From Macrotrachela quadricornifera (taxonomy: Eukaryota > Rotifera > Eurotatoria > Philodinida > Philodinidae), in assembly GCA_022393335.1 (NCBI GenBank), contig JAJEKB010021353.1, positions 2,283,751-2,347,750 of the forward strand: a DNA stretch of 64,000 nt, in the 5' to 3' direction. Position numbers and translations under genes: made by a program. The notes beneath the pieces are model-generated. The model worked only from the letters and a program-made list of their open reading frames with translations, was not told where the DNA came from and made no database searches. Below are positions 11,520 to 24,080 of this stretch, piece by piece (the stretch's first letter is position 1; each line of letters opens with the position of its first letter).

Positions 11520-13985
11520 ATGGCAAATCTACATCATCCTTTACAACACCTTTTCATTCGTATTAATCCACCTAATATCTCCAAATCATCATTTGTTTGG
11601 AATCATTTTGGTCATTTGTATAAACAGCCACATGATCCTTTAGACACTGAACGAGTTTATTGCAAAATATGTTTTAATAAGTTTAAAGATGAACAACCTG
11701 ATATTAGTTTTTTCTCGATTCGAAATGACATTGGTGTTTATAAATCTACAAGCGGTACTGGTAATATGAAAAATCATTTATTGGCAGTACATCAACTAAC
11801 CGGTCCACAGGAAACGAAAACTACAAAGAATCACATTCTCTCAATGTTTTCTCGAGAAAAATATGCAACAAAAGCATCAAAAGCAAAACAACAACTTGGT
11901 CATCAAATAGCACTAATGTGTTGTAGAGATCTTCTTCCATTTTCAATTGTTGAGAACGAAGGTTTGATTGATCTAACCAATTAATATATAGTTATTGAAT
12001 ATATTTATTTGTAGGATTTCAAGATTTCTTACTTCCTAATGAAGTTGTTGGTTCAAAAGATGATATTCCATCTCGAACAATGTTATCACCTATTAATTTG
12101 AACAAAATATATGATGTATGCATTCAAAAAACAAAAGAACAATTAACATTATCATCGGAATATCCCACAATCACGTGTGATTCTTGGTGTGATAAATATA
12201 AGCATCGTTCGTATATTTGTTTTACAATCCATTTCATTGATTCAAATTCAAAACTGCATCAATACAGTTTAAAAACAGAACCATTTGATGGTTCTCATAC
12301 TGCAGAAGCTATTAAAGAGTTTTTCTTGGCTGTTGCAAACGAATTTAACTTAAAGCCCAACAATATCATTGTTGTGAGTAATGTATATATGAAATTCTTA
12401 CAGATTACTACATGTTTTTTTTCTTCTATTCAATAGGTTTCCGATAAAGGTTCAAATATGCAGAAAGCATGGAAAATACTTAAAGTGGTATACACATTTT
12501 GTGTTGCTCATGGTATTCATAATTTATTAATGAAAGATTGTTTACCTCAAATAACTCTTGTACCTGATTTATTAGATAAAATTCAAATGATAATTAATAA
12601 ACTTCGATATCGACAATACGAACTTGAAGAAGAATTTCGTCGAATAAATGATGAAATAAATAATAAACTTTTACGTGATATTAATCAAGCTGGTGAAATT
12701 TTAGATGCTGATGTAGCATCATGTTATATTGATACTGATACTGATGACTCAAGTGAATTAAATGAAAGTATAGAAAATGCTGATTTAACGATGCACATTG
12801 AAACAACTGCTTCCGAGAAATTTCATACTCTTAAAAAACGTATTTCAACCCGTTGGAACACAATTTTAATTATGCTTCGTTCGTATGCATCAAACATATA
12901 TGGTATTGAAGTTTTATTACGTCGTATGAAACATTATGATTTAATATTATCTACTGCTGAAAATAGTATCGTCAATGATTTAATTGAATTTCTTTCTTTA
13001 ATTGAATCAACAACTACAATTTTATCTGCATCTAAATCATATCCAACTATTTGTTTGTATTTATTATTACGTATGGTAAGTGCTGGATATTGAATTTTGT
13101 AGTGTCTTGAATGAAAGTCAACTATAAATATCGAAGACCATTCTTTTAAAGAGATCTGTGCAAAAAGCACATATTTTTCTTTAGAAAGTAAAAGAAAGAG
13201 GAACATATTCGCACTTAGAATGAGTGTATGAAAATACAAGATCGTTAAATTACTTCTTTTTGTTATAGGAAATGGAATCTATGTTACACATTAATGAAAC
13301 AGAATCATCGACCATTCGAGAATTGAAAGTTTTATTAAGTGCAAATCTTGATAAACGTTTTCCAGTTGAACAATTTCATGTTTGTGCTTTTCTACTTGAT
13401 CCATCTCAATTAAAAATAAATATTGATCATTATTTAAATCGAACAAAATCAACAAAATATTCAATTTTAACCAATATGATTAAAAAGTTCAAAATTAATC
13501 TTGTTTTGCAAATATCTGCAACACAAAATAGTTCAACATCACATGTATCATCATCTGCTGCTGTAGCAACAGTAACAGCTAAATCAACAACATTATCTCC
13601 TCTACTTAAACGTCATTTGTCAGTGGAATGTGTGAATACACCTTCAACGAGTTTGAAAAAGATTCGTGAAGATCTGATTCAAAAACATACACCAACTCCA
13701 ATACCATGTGTTGATCCAATTGTTGATGAAATAGAAAATTATCTCAAATTAGATGTCAAATGTGATGATGTTCTTCAATTTTGGAAATCATCGAATGATA
13801 CGTTTCCTCATTTAAAACGTTTAGCTCAAATTGTCCTCGCTGTTCCAGCAACATCTACACCCAGTGAACAAGTATTTTCAACAACTGGTTTGATAGTAAA
13901 CGCAAAACGAACAATGTTATCGCCAGAAAATGTTGGTAAAATTCAAGTTATTCACGACAATTATAATTTATTGAAAAAAGTCTAA
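11520..13985 (+). CDS. hAT transposase with BED zinc finger, four exons
   Basis: Excises and reinserts its element. Exons 11520-11961, 12015-12373, 12437-13075 and 13269-13985 total 2157 nt, giving 718 residues with no internal stop. Introns begin GTTTGA, GTGAGT and GTAAGT and end TAG. An N-terminal BED finger uses C48, C51, H86 and H91. The RNase-H-like core shows TCDSWCD and, after intron 2, VSDKGSNM, matching the two catalytic aspartate regions, followed by a CVAHGIHNLL block. The C-terminal dimerisation region (hATC) contains PATSTPSEQVFSTTGL and LSPENV, close to the family consensus. ATG 11520 is the first one giving the full finger. Each exon junction keeps frame, so the gene could be functional. 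Confidence 0.9.
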
Positions 13986-14216
13986 GGATTTTTTAAAATT
14001 GTTATGTTAGTTTTATATATATCTATGTGTTAATGAACATATTGTTGATTATTATATGATCGTGTTGATTAAATTCGTGTATTATATGTATTTCGATATA
14101 ACGTGAAGAGATTTGACAGTTGTTTTTTTATAATTCTTGAACAAATTAGCATCAAGATATTGAAATCAATATATATTTTTGCATTTTCGAAAAAAAATTT
14201 TATTTTTTAACTTTCC

Positions 14217-14342
14217 AGCCGCCGCCGCCGATCTAGCCAAGATATCAAGCAGCCGCCGCCGACAGGCCGAAAAAATTTTTCAATTTCGAGCCGCCGCCGA
14301 CAGGCGGACAAAATTTTAAAATTTTCACGCGCCGCCGCCGAT
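14217..14342. repeat. Right subterminal GCC-repeat block of the hAT element
   Basis: Four GCCGCCGCC-type runs separated by spacers ending AAAATTTTT mirror the left end. The runs sit in the same orientation (GCC on the + strand) at both ends, so the blocks are direct and not inverted copies apart from the terminal 17 bp. Confidence 0.75.
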
Positions 14343-14373
14343 TCACTCATCGGCTTACACCTCTAGTTGCAGC

Positions 14374-16175
14374 TAATTCATCTTTCTCTCTAGTAAATTT
14401 CCTTGTGCTCGTTATTGACTGTTGATTAATATCATAATATTTCATATTATTCTAGTGTTAATGAATAGAAAACTACTGATTACAAACTACACATGTAGCC
14501 TAAGACAAATTTGGCTTATATTCTTTTTAAAAAAAAGTTGATATTCCATAATGCTCAATTATTCTCGATTGAAAATACCTATCTTCAATCTCTTTTTTTT
14601 CGATTTACGTAATGATGATGATGGTAGATTTTCAGTAGAAAATAATTCTTTATTATTATCTTCATAATCACTTTATTTTTCTGCACTTATCATACTACTA
14701 ATTATATTAGTTAATGATGTTTACAAAGCAAAAACAAAATATTGATTTTAATTTATATAAATCAGATGGACAACAAAATATATAATAGAAAAAAAAATAT
14801 AGGTAAGAACTAGACCAAGTATCGATAAAAATTTTTGTTTATATTTTTAAAAATATTCTTCTGAATATAAAATATTGGGCGAAAATGTATAAAGTACAAT
14901 AGTAAAAAAGCAAAAAAAAACTAAATTGATATATAAAAAATAATAGAATATTTATTACTTGTCTCGTAAGTAAAAAACTTAATTTAATATTTTAATGAAG
15001 ACTATTTTCGAATATTCAATATAGAATCGAAAGGCATCATAATAATGCCATAACCACCTTACTAACCAAAGAAAATCTAGCCAATTACAACGATTCAGAA
15101 TTATTAAGTAATATTGTGACCGACTTTATGTACTCGCTGAACAAAGAAGAATATAAAAAAAAAATTTCGATAAATGAATTCAAAGAATGCAATTGTGTGT
15201 GGACAATCAAAGTGACCTTTTTGAAAATTTAATGAAATAAATATGAGTTGAATTTCTTTCTGATTTTTTTGCATTATCTTCACATTTTGCAAGTCGAACA
15301 ATCTACGCGATTAATCTCATAGCAAGACGAAGAAAAAATGAGAGAAAAATGAAGAAAGAACGAAAAAAAGCATGCAACAATGAAGATATAATATAATACA
15401 ACCAGCCAGCTACCAACGAAAACGGTTTTTACCAAGATTTTCTAAATTCTAATACTGAGTGAAGGTTGATCAAATAGCATAGAAAGATAGAACGAAAGAC
15501 ACTCTATCTTTTGATCACAAAATAAAATTTCTTTTCCTTTCTTTCAGATAGTACAACCCTGACCACACTACTTTTGAATTGGCCTCAGTATGACTCGCTA
15601 ACGATCTGTAGTGAAGAGTCAATCATACATATACATTCTCCGTTGAGTTTTACTAATGTATCATCATTTATCGAAAACCTATATGACTGATTGAGTATAT
15701 GAATGCGAAGATTTATCATGAGTTCTTTTTTCATATATTCTCTCTCTCTGTTTCATACATATTCTTGTATTCTGTTGATCGATATGGTATAGTTATTCTC
15801 GATAAGAAAATGAAGATCAAGAGACGAAAAAATGTCTATGATATACCGCTCATTGACTTCGCCATTTTACAAACACAATCGACTCTTTTTTGTCTTAATA
15901 GTAATTCACACGTGTCGATAAAACTATTTATCGTGATCTGAATATTTTTTCGTCGTCACTGTAACAGATCATTAGTAGCTATCTTTCTCATATGTAAACA
16001 GAAAAGAAACAGAACAAAAAGCTTACCTTTATTTTTTCCGCTTGGTTTGTTTTTGTCAGTAGACATTTGTTTTTATTTCATTTCATTCTACAATACAAAC
16101 GTTGCAAGCGGTAAGAGTAAAGCTCACACAACTAGATTACACTGAACAAACTTCAGCTTCAATATTAATTGACAA
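14374..16175. other. Intergenic AT-rich DNA
   Basis: No gene recognised. Poly-A and poly-T runs are frequent. The only structured part is the transposon-end fragment at 15467-15595. The last 100 bases are the presumed promoter and 5' UTR of the B-box/NHL gene. Confidence 0.5.
15467..15595. mobile_element. Decayed right end of a mariner-type MITE
   Basis: TTGATCAAATAGCATAGAAA, then GATAGAACG...CTCTATCTTTTG, and finally CACTACTTTTGAATTGGCCT align with the right ends of the elements at 21716-22629 and 38320-39233. No left end was found, so this is a truncated, diverged relative. Confidence 0.6.
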
Positions 16176-19100
16176 ATGGCATCGACAACTACCGGTAACC
16201 CGTGCAGCAAATGTAACAAAGATCAAAGCTTTGTCACATGTTCTGGTTGCAAACAATCATTCTGCAAAATACATTTTGGAGAACATCAACAAGAACTAGC
16301 ACAGATGATGGAAGAAGTTTCACAGAAACATGATGTACTCCGGCAAGATTTAACAAGAGAAAGTTCAACACATCCACTTCTTTCTCGAATCGATACGTGG
16401 GAACAACAATCCATACAAATGATTCAAACAGCAGCACAACAAGCTCGATGTGATATAGAAGGATTCATTCTAGAAACCAAGAACACACTCACAATATCTC
16501 TTAATGAACTGACTCAACAGCTACAACAGAAACGTGAAGACGATGATTACACAGAAGTAGATTTATCAAAATGGATGAACAAACTGGAAGAACTCAGACA
16601 TATGCTGGAAAAATCATCGAATCTTGATATTCAGAAGGATAATCAAAAGCCACCTATTCATATGATCAAAGTAGTACAGAAAAGTAAGTGTAATAGTATA
16701 GAATCACAGTTCAATAGTATTTCTAACATGAAATTTTATGCTCTTGACTTAGAAAAAAATGTGCTCATAATCTTAACATTATCAGAATAAAACATCTGTT
16801 TAAGATCCCGACGAAATCTTGATGTATTTTTATCAAGAACCTTGTTACAGTTAGTATTCTTCTTTAAACTTATCCAAATAATTCTTCTTCATAATCTTCG
16901 TGTTCAAATCTGAATACTTTCAGACTAAGGGTCTCTTCCGATCTATCTCTTAATCTTCTCAACATAAAACTGTGAATAGAAATACTAAACTCTTTTGAAA
17001 GCCCGTAAAAAATCTTACATGAAACCATGGCTGTAAATCTTGTGGGTGAGGGTGAGGGTGAGTGTAGCTAGTACATTACCATACATTTCGATTTGATCGA
17101 AAAACCTCTATCCAGTGGCATAAGTATTAGTACAAATATAATTAGTACAACGATATATAAGTATAAAATATTAAATAAAAAAATAGTCGAAGTTCGAATC
17201 GTCATCTCGTTGTTGATTATTCTTTGCTTAATTTAGTCTTTCTTTTAGACAGAAGAAATCTACACTCACTCTCTGAATAGTGATCATTCTACTTTCGAGT
17301 ACATACTATTGAGTGTTTTACATTGGATTGATCTTGATAATAATCATTTTTGTACTAATACTGTGCTGATAAATAATTTTCTTATTTACAAAAGTGAAAT
17401 ACTTCCCAGTATTGAGGTAACAATGCTTGCTTTCACCCTTAAGGAGGCCTCCTCTCGAGAAAAGTCGAGTTTTCGTAAAAAACTCGATTTCGAGATTTAT
17501 ACATATTTTGATAGCCCTTGTGACGAACTACAACCTAACATAATTTGCTGCACCAAAATATGTGCATTAGTCCCTTTTTTACGACAAATTCTTTTACTGA
17601 ACATGTGACTGAGGACAGAGTGTTAATACTATTTATCATACTTTTGTTTGAGCAATAGTGCTGAAATTTTTATAACATATAAAGGATCATGATCACAATT
17701 AAGGCATGATATGTACCAGTACCGCAGTATGCTTTATCCACATGCAGGCTACCAATAAAGCATGAGGAATAGTGCAAAAATATTAGGTAAATAAGCAGAT
17801 TTATTTCAAATAGAGACACTGCACCAAAAAATTTTACTTTTTGTTTTTCTCCAAATCAATTTTTTCCAAGATACCGTTTACGCCGCCAAGGTTTTCTTCA
17901 TAATAACTCAATATAGAAGTGAGGATTTTTTTAGGATGTATAGTAGACAGGTACGGCTAGATCCTCCCAACATCGGCTTTTTGAAATCCTCTTTTGATGG
18001 AATAAAAAATCTTAGATATTTAATTCTTCAGTAGTAAGTTTTTTGGCATAGTTACTTGAATTTTACGAAAAAGGGTTTTTAAAAAAAATAATCCTTGGAA
18101 GGATCTTGCCCTAAGGGTACTCTGTAACTTGAAAATTGCTTGGGCGTGTTAGGTCGTATCCTTATTATGAAATCCTTGCCCGCGTATAATTTATCGAAGG
18201 ATAATGAACTCTTCATTGATTGGCTATTGAAATCTTTTAGTTCAGAAGTAGAATACTATACCTTTGCTCGAAGAATGAAAAACTCGTTCCAGACTACCAT
18301 AGAATAACAAACCGTTTTGACGTTAGCTTGGAGCAATCTACCCTTAGTCGTACAATGATAAACCGTACTGAAGTTAACGTAGAATTATCTGACCTTACTT
18401 GTAGCGTAGAATATCCTATCCATTGAGGAGTACAATAAGCTATGCATAGGTAGAATATATAAAACCCTTTTTAGTTCATACAGAAATTGCTTTTGATTTT
18501 CAATTGTAGCCATGTCAATACCCTCCTATCCTGCTCAATGGCAAACAAACGCAGCGACTGTAGCTGGTGGCCATGGTGCTGGGGACGGGACACATCAACT
18601 CAAATGGCCCTATGGTCTCTTTGTCGATGAAGATCAAACAGTGTACATCGCTGATCGCGGGAATCATCGTATCATGGCTTGGAAGGCGGGTGCTACAACA
18701 GGTGAAGTGCTGGTAGGTGAAAATGGTCAGGGTAATGGATTGGATCAGTTGAGTTATCCAACCGATGTAATCGTAGATCGAGAGACGAATAGTCTTCTCA
18801 TCTGCGATCGGCATAATCGACGTGTGGTACGTTGGCCTCGTCATTCACATCTCAGTAGCACCACTTCCAAGTCCGAGGGTGAAATTGTTATTGACGACAT
18901 CGATTGTTATGGGTTGACCATGGATGAGCAGGGTTCTCTCTATGTCAGTGATAAAAAAAAGGATGAAGTGAGACGATTTGACAAGGGAGGAGACAAGATG
19001 GGCATTGTAGTCGCTGGGGGTCATGGAAAAGGAGCGGATCTGGATCAACTTGATGTGCCAACTAATCTCTTCGTCGATGCTCAGTGTACTCTCTACGTCT

Positions 19101-19450
19101 CGGACCACAACAATCATCGTGTGGTAAAATGGTTGAAAGGAGCAACTGAAGGCATTGTCGTGGCCGGTGGAAACGGGAAGGGGATGAGACTGACACAATT
19201 GTCTTCTCCTCTAGGAGTGTGGGTGGATGGATATGGACATGTTTATGTGGCAGATTTTTGGAATCATCGAGTAATGCATTGGGAGAAGGGAGCGAAAGAA
19301 GGTAGGGCAATTGTCGATGGATATGGAAGCGGAGCAGCAGCGAATCAATTGAATGAACCCTATGATTTGGTCTTTGATCGTCAAGGTCATCTCTATGTCG
19401 CCGATCGGGCAAATCATCGAGTCCAACGTTTCTCTCTCCTGGTCGAATGA
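16176..19450 (+). CDS. B-box/coiled-coil/NHL-repeat protein, two exons
   Basis: Exon 1 (16176-16683) encodes a Cys/His zinc-binding module (C10, C13, C22, C25, C30, H33, H37) typical of degenerate B-boxes, then a Gln/Glu-rich coiled coil with heptad spacing. It ends phase 1 before GTAAGT. Exon 2 starts at 18510 after TTGTAG and restores the frame, giving 482 residues. It encodes a six-bladed NHL propeller with repeated AGG(H/N)G(x)G, QLxxPxxxxVD, YV(A/S)D and NHRV elements. This is the TRIM-NHL-like order without a RING; NHL propellers bind RNA or protein. The intron (16684-18509, 1826 nt) is very long beside the ~55-nt introns elsewhere in the window. The exon pairing is inferred from phase and domain order; two separate genes remain possible. 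A poly(A) signal AATAAA lies at 19495-19500. Confidence 0.7.
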
Positions 19451-19936
19451 CACTGATGCGTGTGTGATGTGAATTCGCTTCTTTCTCATTGGGAAATAAA
19501 CGAGATTGAAAAGCTAGATTCGACCTTTTTGTGTTCGCGCGCACGACCAGAGAACGACCTCCGGTGGTGGCATAGCGAGCGGCAAAGCGCTATATTAGTA
19601 ATTAAGAATTATGGTAGTAAGGTAGTAAGGTAGAGAGTAGTGTGCGCACGATAAATTAAGTGACGGAATGAGAAAGAGTTCATCTATATATACTCATCTG
19701 TAGAGAAAGCGAGACAATGAATGATCGGTCAAACAAGAGACATTGTGAAAAAGAAGAAGTGTGGGTGCTTAAAATGTTGTCGAAATGTGATTAGTCATTG
19801 ATTCATTTGATAAATTCTATTATATTCATCGAGATATCAAGTCAGAATTTGAACGTGCTAATTTTTAATGATATATCTCGATTTTATTTTGAGCGGAGAA
19901 TATTTAATCGAATGAACAAGGACAACATTCGTCTGA
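19451..19936. other. 3' flank of the B-box/NHL gene
   Basis: Contains the AATAAA at 19495-19500 and non-coding sequence. A short GTAGTAAG repeat occurs around 19613-19632. Nothing else recognised. Confidence 0.5.
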
Positions 19937-21000
19937 CTACTTTTGATAAAAATATTTAAGCAATTGAGTTTCATCAAATCTCTTTTGAACCATGTCTTCA
20001 AATGTGAACATATTAAACTCTAAGTAGAAAATACTTCCTCTTTTGATAATTTCGTATCGATTTAAATGAAACAAAGAAAAGTTTTGTTTTGATTGAATGG
20101 ATAAATTAATGTTTCTATTGTACTTCTGATTAAATTTCATTGGAATTTCTTCGAGTTGTGGAAGCTTGTCAGGCTCATTATGGAGTCGAATATGATTGAT
20201 AGAATTTCGATTGTACTATGTGAGATATTTTATTCAATTTATTTTCATTTAATATCGAGAATCTTGTTGAAACTTATGAGAAAATAATGAATCATATTGA
20301 AAAAGAAAGAAATATCTTTTTGTTCTTCGAATAAAAATGAAATATTTAATAATGATTTCCATTTGGGGGAAAATCTTCGATAAAATTCAGTTGGACTTTT
20401 ATTCAATAAAAAGATTTCAATAGATTTCTTTAGTCATTTGTCCTATTTATTTGAGTTGGATCTTTTCTTCTGCCTCAGAATGTCGTTCCATTTGTTTCTT
20501 CAATCTGTTTTGATTTGACTGAATTCATCTTTAATTGATTTTATTCGTTCGATGAACAATTCAAATAAAACGAGTAAAATGACATTATTTTGATCTTTTT
20601 GTTTTAGTTGATATTCTGATGGATCGAAATTAATCAATATTTGTGAATCGTCGACAAACGAAAACGAACAGTTGATTGGCGAATTGAAAGTTGAGCCGAA
20701 TTCTTTAGTTGATGATTTACAGGTTTCCACAAAGTTTATGAACAAATAAAATTGATCGAAGAACTCAATCAAATACACAAAACAACAAATTCATGATTAC
20801 CTATCGAAAAAAGTTCGTCACCAATGATCAAAAGTGCAACGGGTCTTTTTCCTAACACAGTTTGAACAAATCAAAACTAATCTTCGATTTTCTTCTAACA
20901 GTTTCTGTTGATAGACGTGCAAACACGAATGATGAATTAAATTAAAGCATCTAGAAATACAACAATTCCAAACACCATTATCGAAGAAAATCGAAATCAA
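19937..21000 (-). CDS. Unrecognised multi-exon gene with a PHD-like Cys/His cluster
   Basis: Three open minus-strand segments look like exons. The first (21000-20818) has W-N-C-C-x3-C-x5-H-H-x2-C followed by a C-x2-C about 24 residues later, the spacing of a PHD or related zinc finger. The second (about 20778-20500) is in the same frame but separated by stops, and is rich in Phe, Ile and Asp. The third (20217-19937) is preceded by an AG acceptor and ends in TAA with no stop inside. Splice donors could not be fixed, so exon borders are approximate and decay cannot be excluded. A reader-type zinc finger would suggest binding to chromatin or ubiquitin-like substrates, but no partner domain is recognisable. 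Confidence 0.35.
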
Positions 21001-21600
21001 ACCATGAATTGAGGAAGAATTAAAAGAATGTCAAGCTAAATCAAAATAGAAAAATCAACGAATTTAATTTGAAAAACAAAAAATACATTTCTTTTCGTCT
21101 TTTCAGAGAAAATCTTTGTTTAAAACAAAAATTGATCAATTTCAACAACAACTAATAAAATCTTCCATTAATTCAAATAAATTCATTTGCAAATAAAACA
21201 TTTTTTCATTGAAATTTGAAGTAAATCACTAATCTCTCTTCAATAACAACAATTCAATTGATCGATTTATTCGAAATGTCAAAGTTGGTCTCTCCTATTC
21301 ATCAACATCAGTAAAAGATCTTTAATTAATATTCATTTCGAAATCTTTCAGATGAATGAAATTAATGCTCAATTATTTTATGATAGAATTCGTATTGAAG
21401 ATGATTAATAACGAACAATGTCACAATCAGCATATTCAACCATTAATTCCACTTTGTGTAACAAAAAAAAAAGATTTTATTGGATTTTTTCTTCTAGAAT
21501 GAATGTCAACATTTTCTCTTCATTAATTTACGTTTTCGAGTTAGGTTTGATCATCGATTAAAGATCGAACTATTGAAAATAAACAAATGATCAAAATCCC
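21001..21600. other. AT-rich flank, no gene recognised
   Basis: Could contain upstream exons of the minus-strand zinc-finger gene, but no long frame or clear motif is visible. Confidence 0.4.
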
Positions 21601-21715
21601 CCTCGGACAAAAAAAATTACCCTTTTCCATTAGCTCGTTCTTCTCCATAGTTCATCGTTAGATCTTTATTTTCATATATATGGATAGAGTGTCAGTTAAA
21701 CTACATATACATATA

Positions 21716-22629
21716 CTTAGGGCAATCCAAAAGTAGTGAGGGAAGTACTTTTTTTCCTTAAGCGGTGGTATAAAAACATTTCTGTTTTTACCAATAGATA
21801 GAGCGTGTTTCGCTCTGTCTTCCTATGCTATTTGATCATTATTAAACTGTTATCGTAATGATAAAATTTCGATAAAACCTGTTTCTGTTGCATATGTGCT
21901 GGTAGCATGAATGCTTTTGTGTATTTTCGGAATAACTTTTGATAGAAACAAGATAGAGAACTGCGGTTTTCGCCGTTAGAAAGAAGAGATGAAGACGCAT
22001 CGAATCATATATTATCGATTTTTCTGACATGAGTTCTGACGGTTTTTATATTCAAGTTTTTAACCAGTGGAAAAACGCTCGTTTTAGGAAAAAAAGAAAA
22101 AGCAAAAAAGTTGATAGTATATTGTACTAGAGATTCGTCTAGGAGAGGTATTATCCATAAATAATCGAACTCAGATAGCTGAGTCTCTCGCAGTCTATAG
22201 ATCTTCAATAAGTGGTTTGAATGTGAACACGAATGTTGAAAATTCACTGTAAACAACTCATGGAATAGGTCTCCTCTGTAAAAGGTGAGCTGAAACCTTA
22301 ACAAAAGCAGATTATAAAAATCAGTTATAAGTACTTCGATGCGTCTTCATCTCCTCTTTCTAACGGCGAAAACCGCAGTTTTCTATCGTGTTTCTATTAA
22401 AAGTTATTCCAAAAACACTCACAAGCTTTTATGTTCATGCTACCAGCGTATATGCGGCAAAAACAGATTTCATCGAAATTTTATCATTACGATAATAGCT
22501 TAATAGTGATCAAATAGCATAGGAAGATAGAGCGAAACACGCTCTATCTATTGGTAAAAAAAGAAACTCTTTTAGACCTCTGCTTGAGGGAATAAGGGAC
22601 CTCCCTCACTACTTTTGGATTGCCCTAAG
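21716..22629. mobile_element. 914-bp mariner-type MITE with ~310-bp arms
   Basis: Begins CTTAGGGCAATCCAAAAGTA and ends with its inverse, flanked by TA on both sides. The arms carry a small hairpin GATAGAGCG-tgttt-CGCTCT. A second copy of identical length lies at 38320-39233, and the dead mariner at 62245-63830 has related ends. Non-coding; open frames here are arm sequence. Confidence 0.9.
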
Positions 22630-22631
22630 TA

Positions 22632-24080
22632 GAAAGGGAATTCCACTAACTCTCTACCTCAGATTTCTGAGACATATACAAATAGATCTGATTTTCATAA
22701 TATTGAATAAATACATATAATAATTTATTCTATAATAAAATATGAAAGTAAGTGAAGAAAAGATGATAAATCAGATGAAATAGAGGAGAACACAAACGTG
22801 CATGACTAGACGAAAAAGAAAAAGATGAAATTATGTAACAAAAAAAACAGAACAAGAAAAACAATGATAAACAGAGCGCCGTATATATAAAGGTCATAAC
22901 TCGAATGTCTCATTTCAATGATATTGAACGAACTCAAATAATAATGGAGAGGAAAAGAGACGGAAAGAAAATATCAACGATTGCAATACGCCATCGTTGT
23001 ACGCCTGCTGATATAAGAAATATATTATCTCGTTACCGCAATACAGGAGAAATAACTGGGGGAAAATCGCCTGGCCGTCTGCATGCTCTTTCGGATGTTG
23101 AAAAACGAAAGTTGGATAAAGCAATTAGAAGAAAACCAACAGCTACTGCAACAACGCTTGCAAATGATTTATTCGAAAAGACTGGTAAACGTGTTAGCGC
23201 TAGAACTATCCAACGTTATCGTCGTGAATTAGGATATCGTCCTCATCATCAAAAAATAAAAAAATCGCTCACTTTTACGCAAGAACAAACCAACACTTCT
23301 TTTGTTCAAGCACACATCAATGATGATATAAAACGATGGTTATTTAGTGATGAAAACATATTTACAATGAGCGATGTCGGGACTCTTGCATGGTGTAAAC
23401 CTGGTGAACCGAGACCTATACATGCTGTTGATAATATTAAGGCACATGTACAGCTATGGGGTGTTATTGGCTGAAATTTCAAAGCATTTAGTCGATATGA
23501 TGGACATATGAATTCAGCTACTTATCCTTATCTCCTTTCTACACATGTTGGACCTCATACTTCAAAATTGCGAAGACACAAATTCTACCAAGATAATATT
23601 TCATATCATAAAACACAAACAATTTTCACGTGGCTTGAAGATAATGGCATTGAACGTCTGGATGCTCCTCCATATTCTCCTGAATTTAACGCAATAGAAT
23701 TCGTTTGGTCGTGGATAAAATCTCACGTAGTAGCTGAACAACCAAGAACGGCCGCTCAATTAAATACCGCAATAGATAATGCATGCGATGCCATATCACA
23801 GAAAGTCATTGAATCTTATATTCGTCATTCTTTAACTGAAATGCAAGCGAGAGTCAACCAACAGTTTTTGTACATTATGTGTTTAATTTATACTATTCTA
23901 TATATTTGTATGATAAGATTATTTAATAAACATATACCTATAAAATAGTGTAATTTTGTTTAAAAAAACGATTTTTATCTTCATAAGATCATCATCTGTA
24001 TTTGTTCAATATTATGAAAGTCAGACCTATTTGTATATGTTTCAGAAATCTAAGGTAGAGAGTTAGTGGAATTCCCTTTC
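22632..24080 (+). mobile_element. Tc1-like transposon, 1449 bp
   Basis: TIRs of about 76 bp (22632-22707 and 24005-24080) begin GAAAGGGAATTCCACTAACT and differ at only a few positions. TA flanks both ends (22630-22631 and 24081-24082). It carries one transposase gene with a single stop, so it is young but probably inactive. Confidence 0.95.
22905..23948 (+). pseudogene. Tc1-like transposase with one in-frame stop
   Basis: The frame from ATG 22905 is open except for a TGA at 23472-23474, where a TGG (W) codon after the strand ...WGVIG is expected. N-terminal paired-like HTH domains include a GKSPGRLHALSD linker (GRPR-like hook). The DDE core shows FSDENIF (first D), QDNISYHK (second D, replacing the usual QDNxxxH) and the APPYSPEFNAIEFVWSWIK block (E). 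The reading frame totals about 347 codons, normal for Tc1. The C-terminus ends in the hydrophobic KHIPIK. Apart from the one stop it is intact, so inactivation is recent. Confidence 0.9.

Larger units (their letters stand above)
11273..14365 (+). mobile_element. Complete autonomous hAT transposon
   Basis: The terminal inverted repeat TAGAGGTGTAAGCCGAT is perfect at both ends, and the 8-bp duplication GTTGCAGC (11265-11272 and 14366-14373) is exact; 8 bp is diagnostic of hAT. Inside each end lie blocks of GCCGCCGCCGA separated by AT-rich spacers (about 11296-11390 and 14217-14342). The element is 3093 bp and encodes an apparently intact transposase. Perfect TIRs, a perfect target duplication and an open frame suggest a recent insertion. 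Confidence 0.95.

Noticed and set aside
17041..17063. TGTGGGTGAGGGTGAGGGTG as a telomere-like repeat or chromosome end
   Set aside because: Only about four irregular units inside a presumed intron; genuine telomeric DNA would be longer and regular.
18515..19544. Several minus-strand frames up to 160 codons opposite the NHL exon
   Set aside because: Shadows of the well-supported NHL reading frame; no own motifs.
22915..23124. 69-codon minus-strand frame
   Set aside because: Antisense shadow of the Tc1-like transposase gene.
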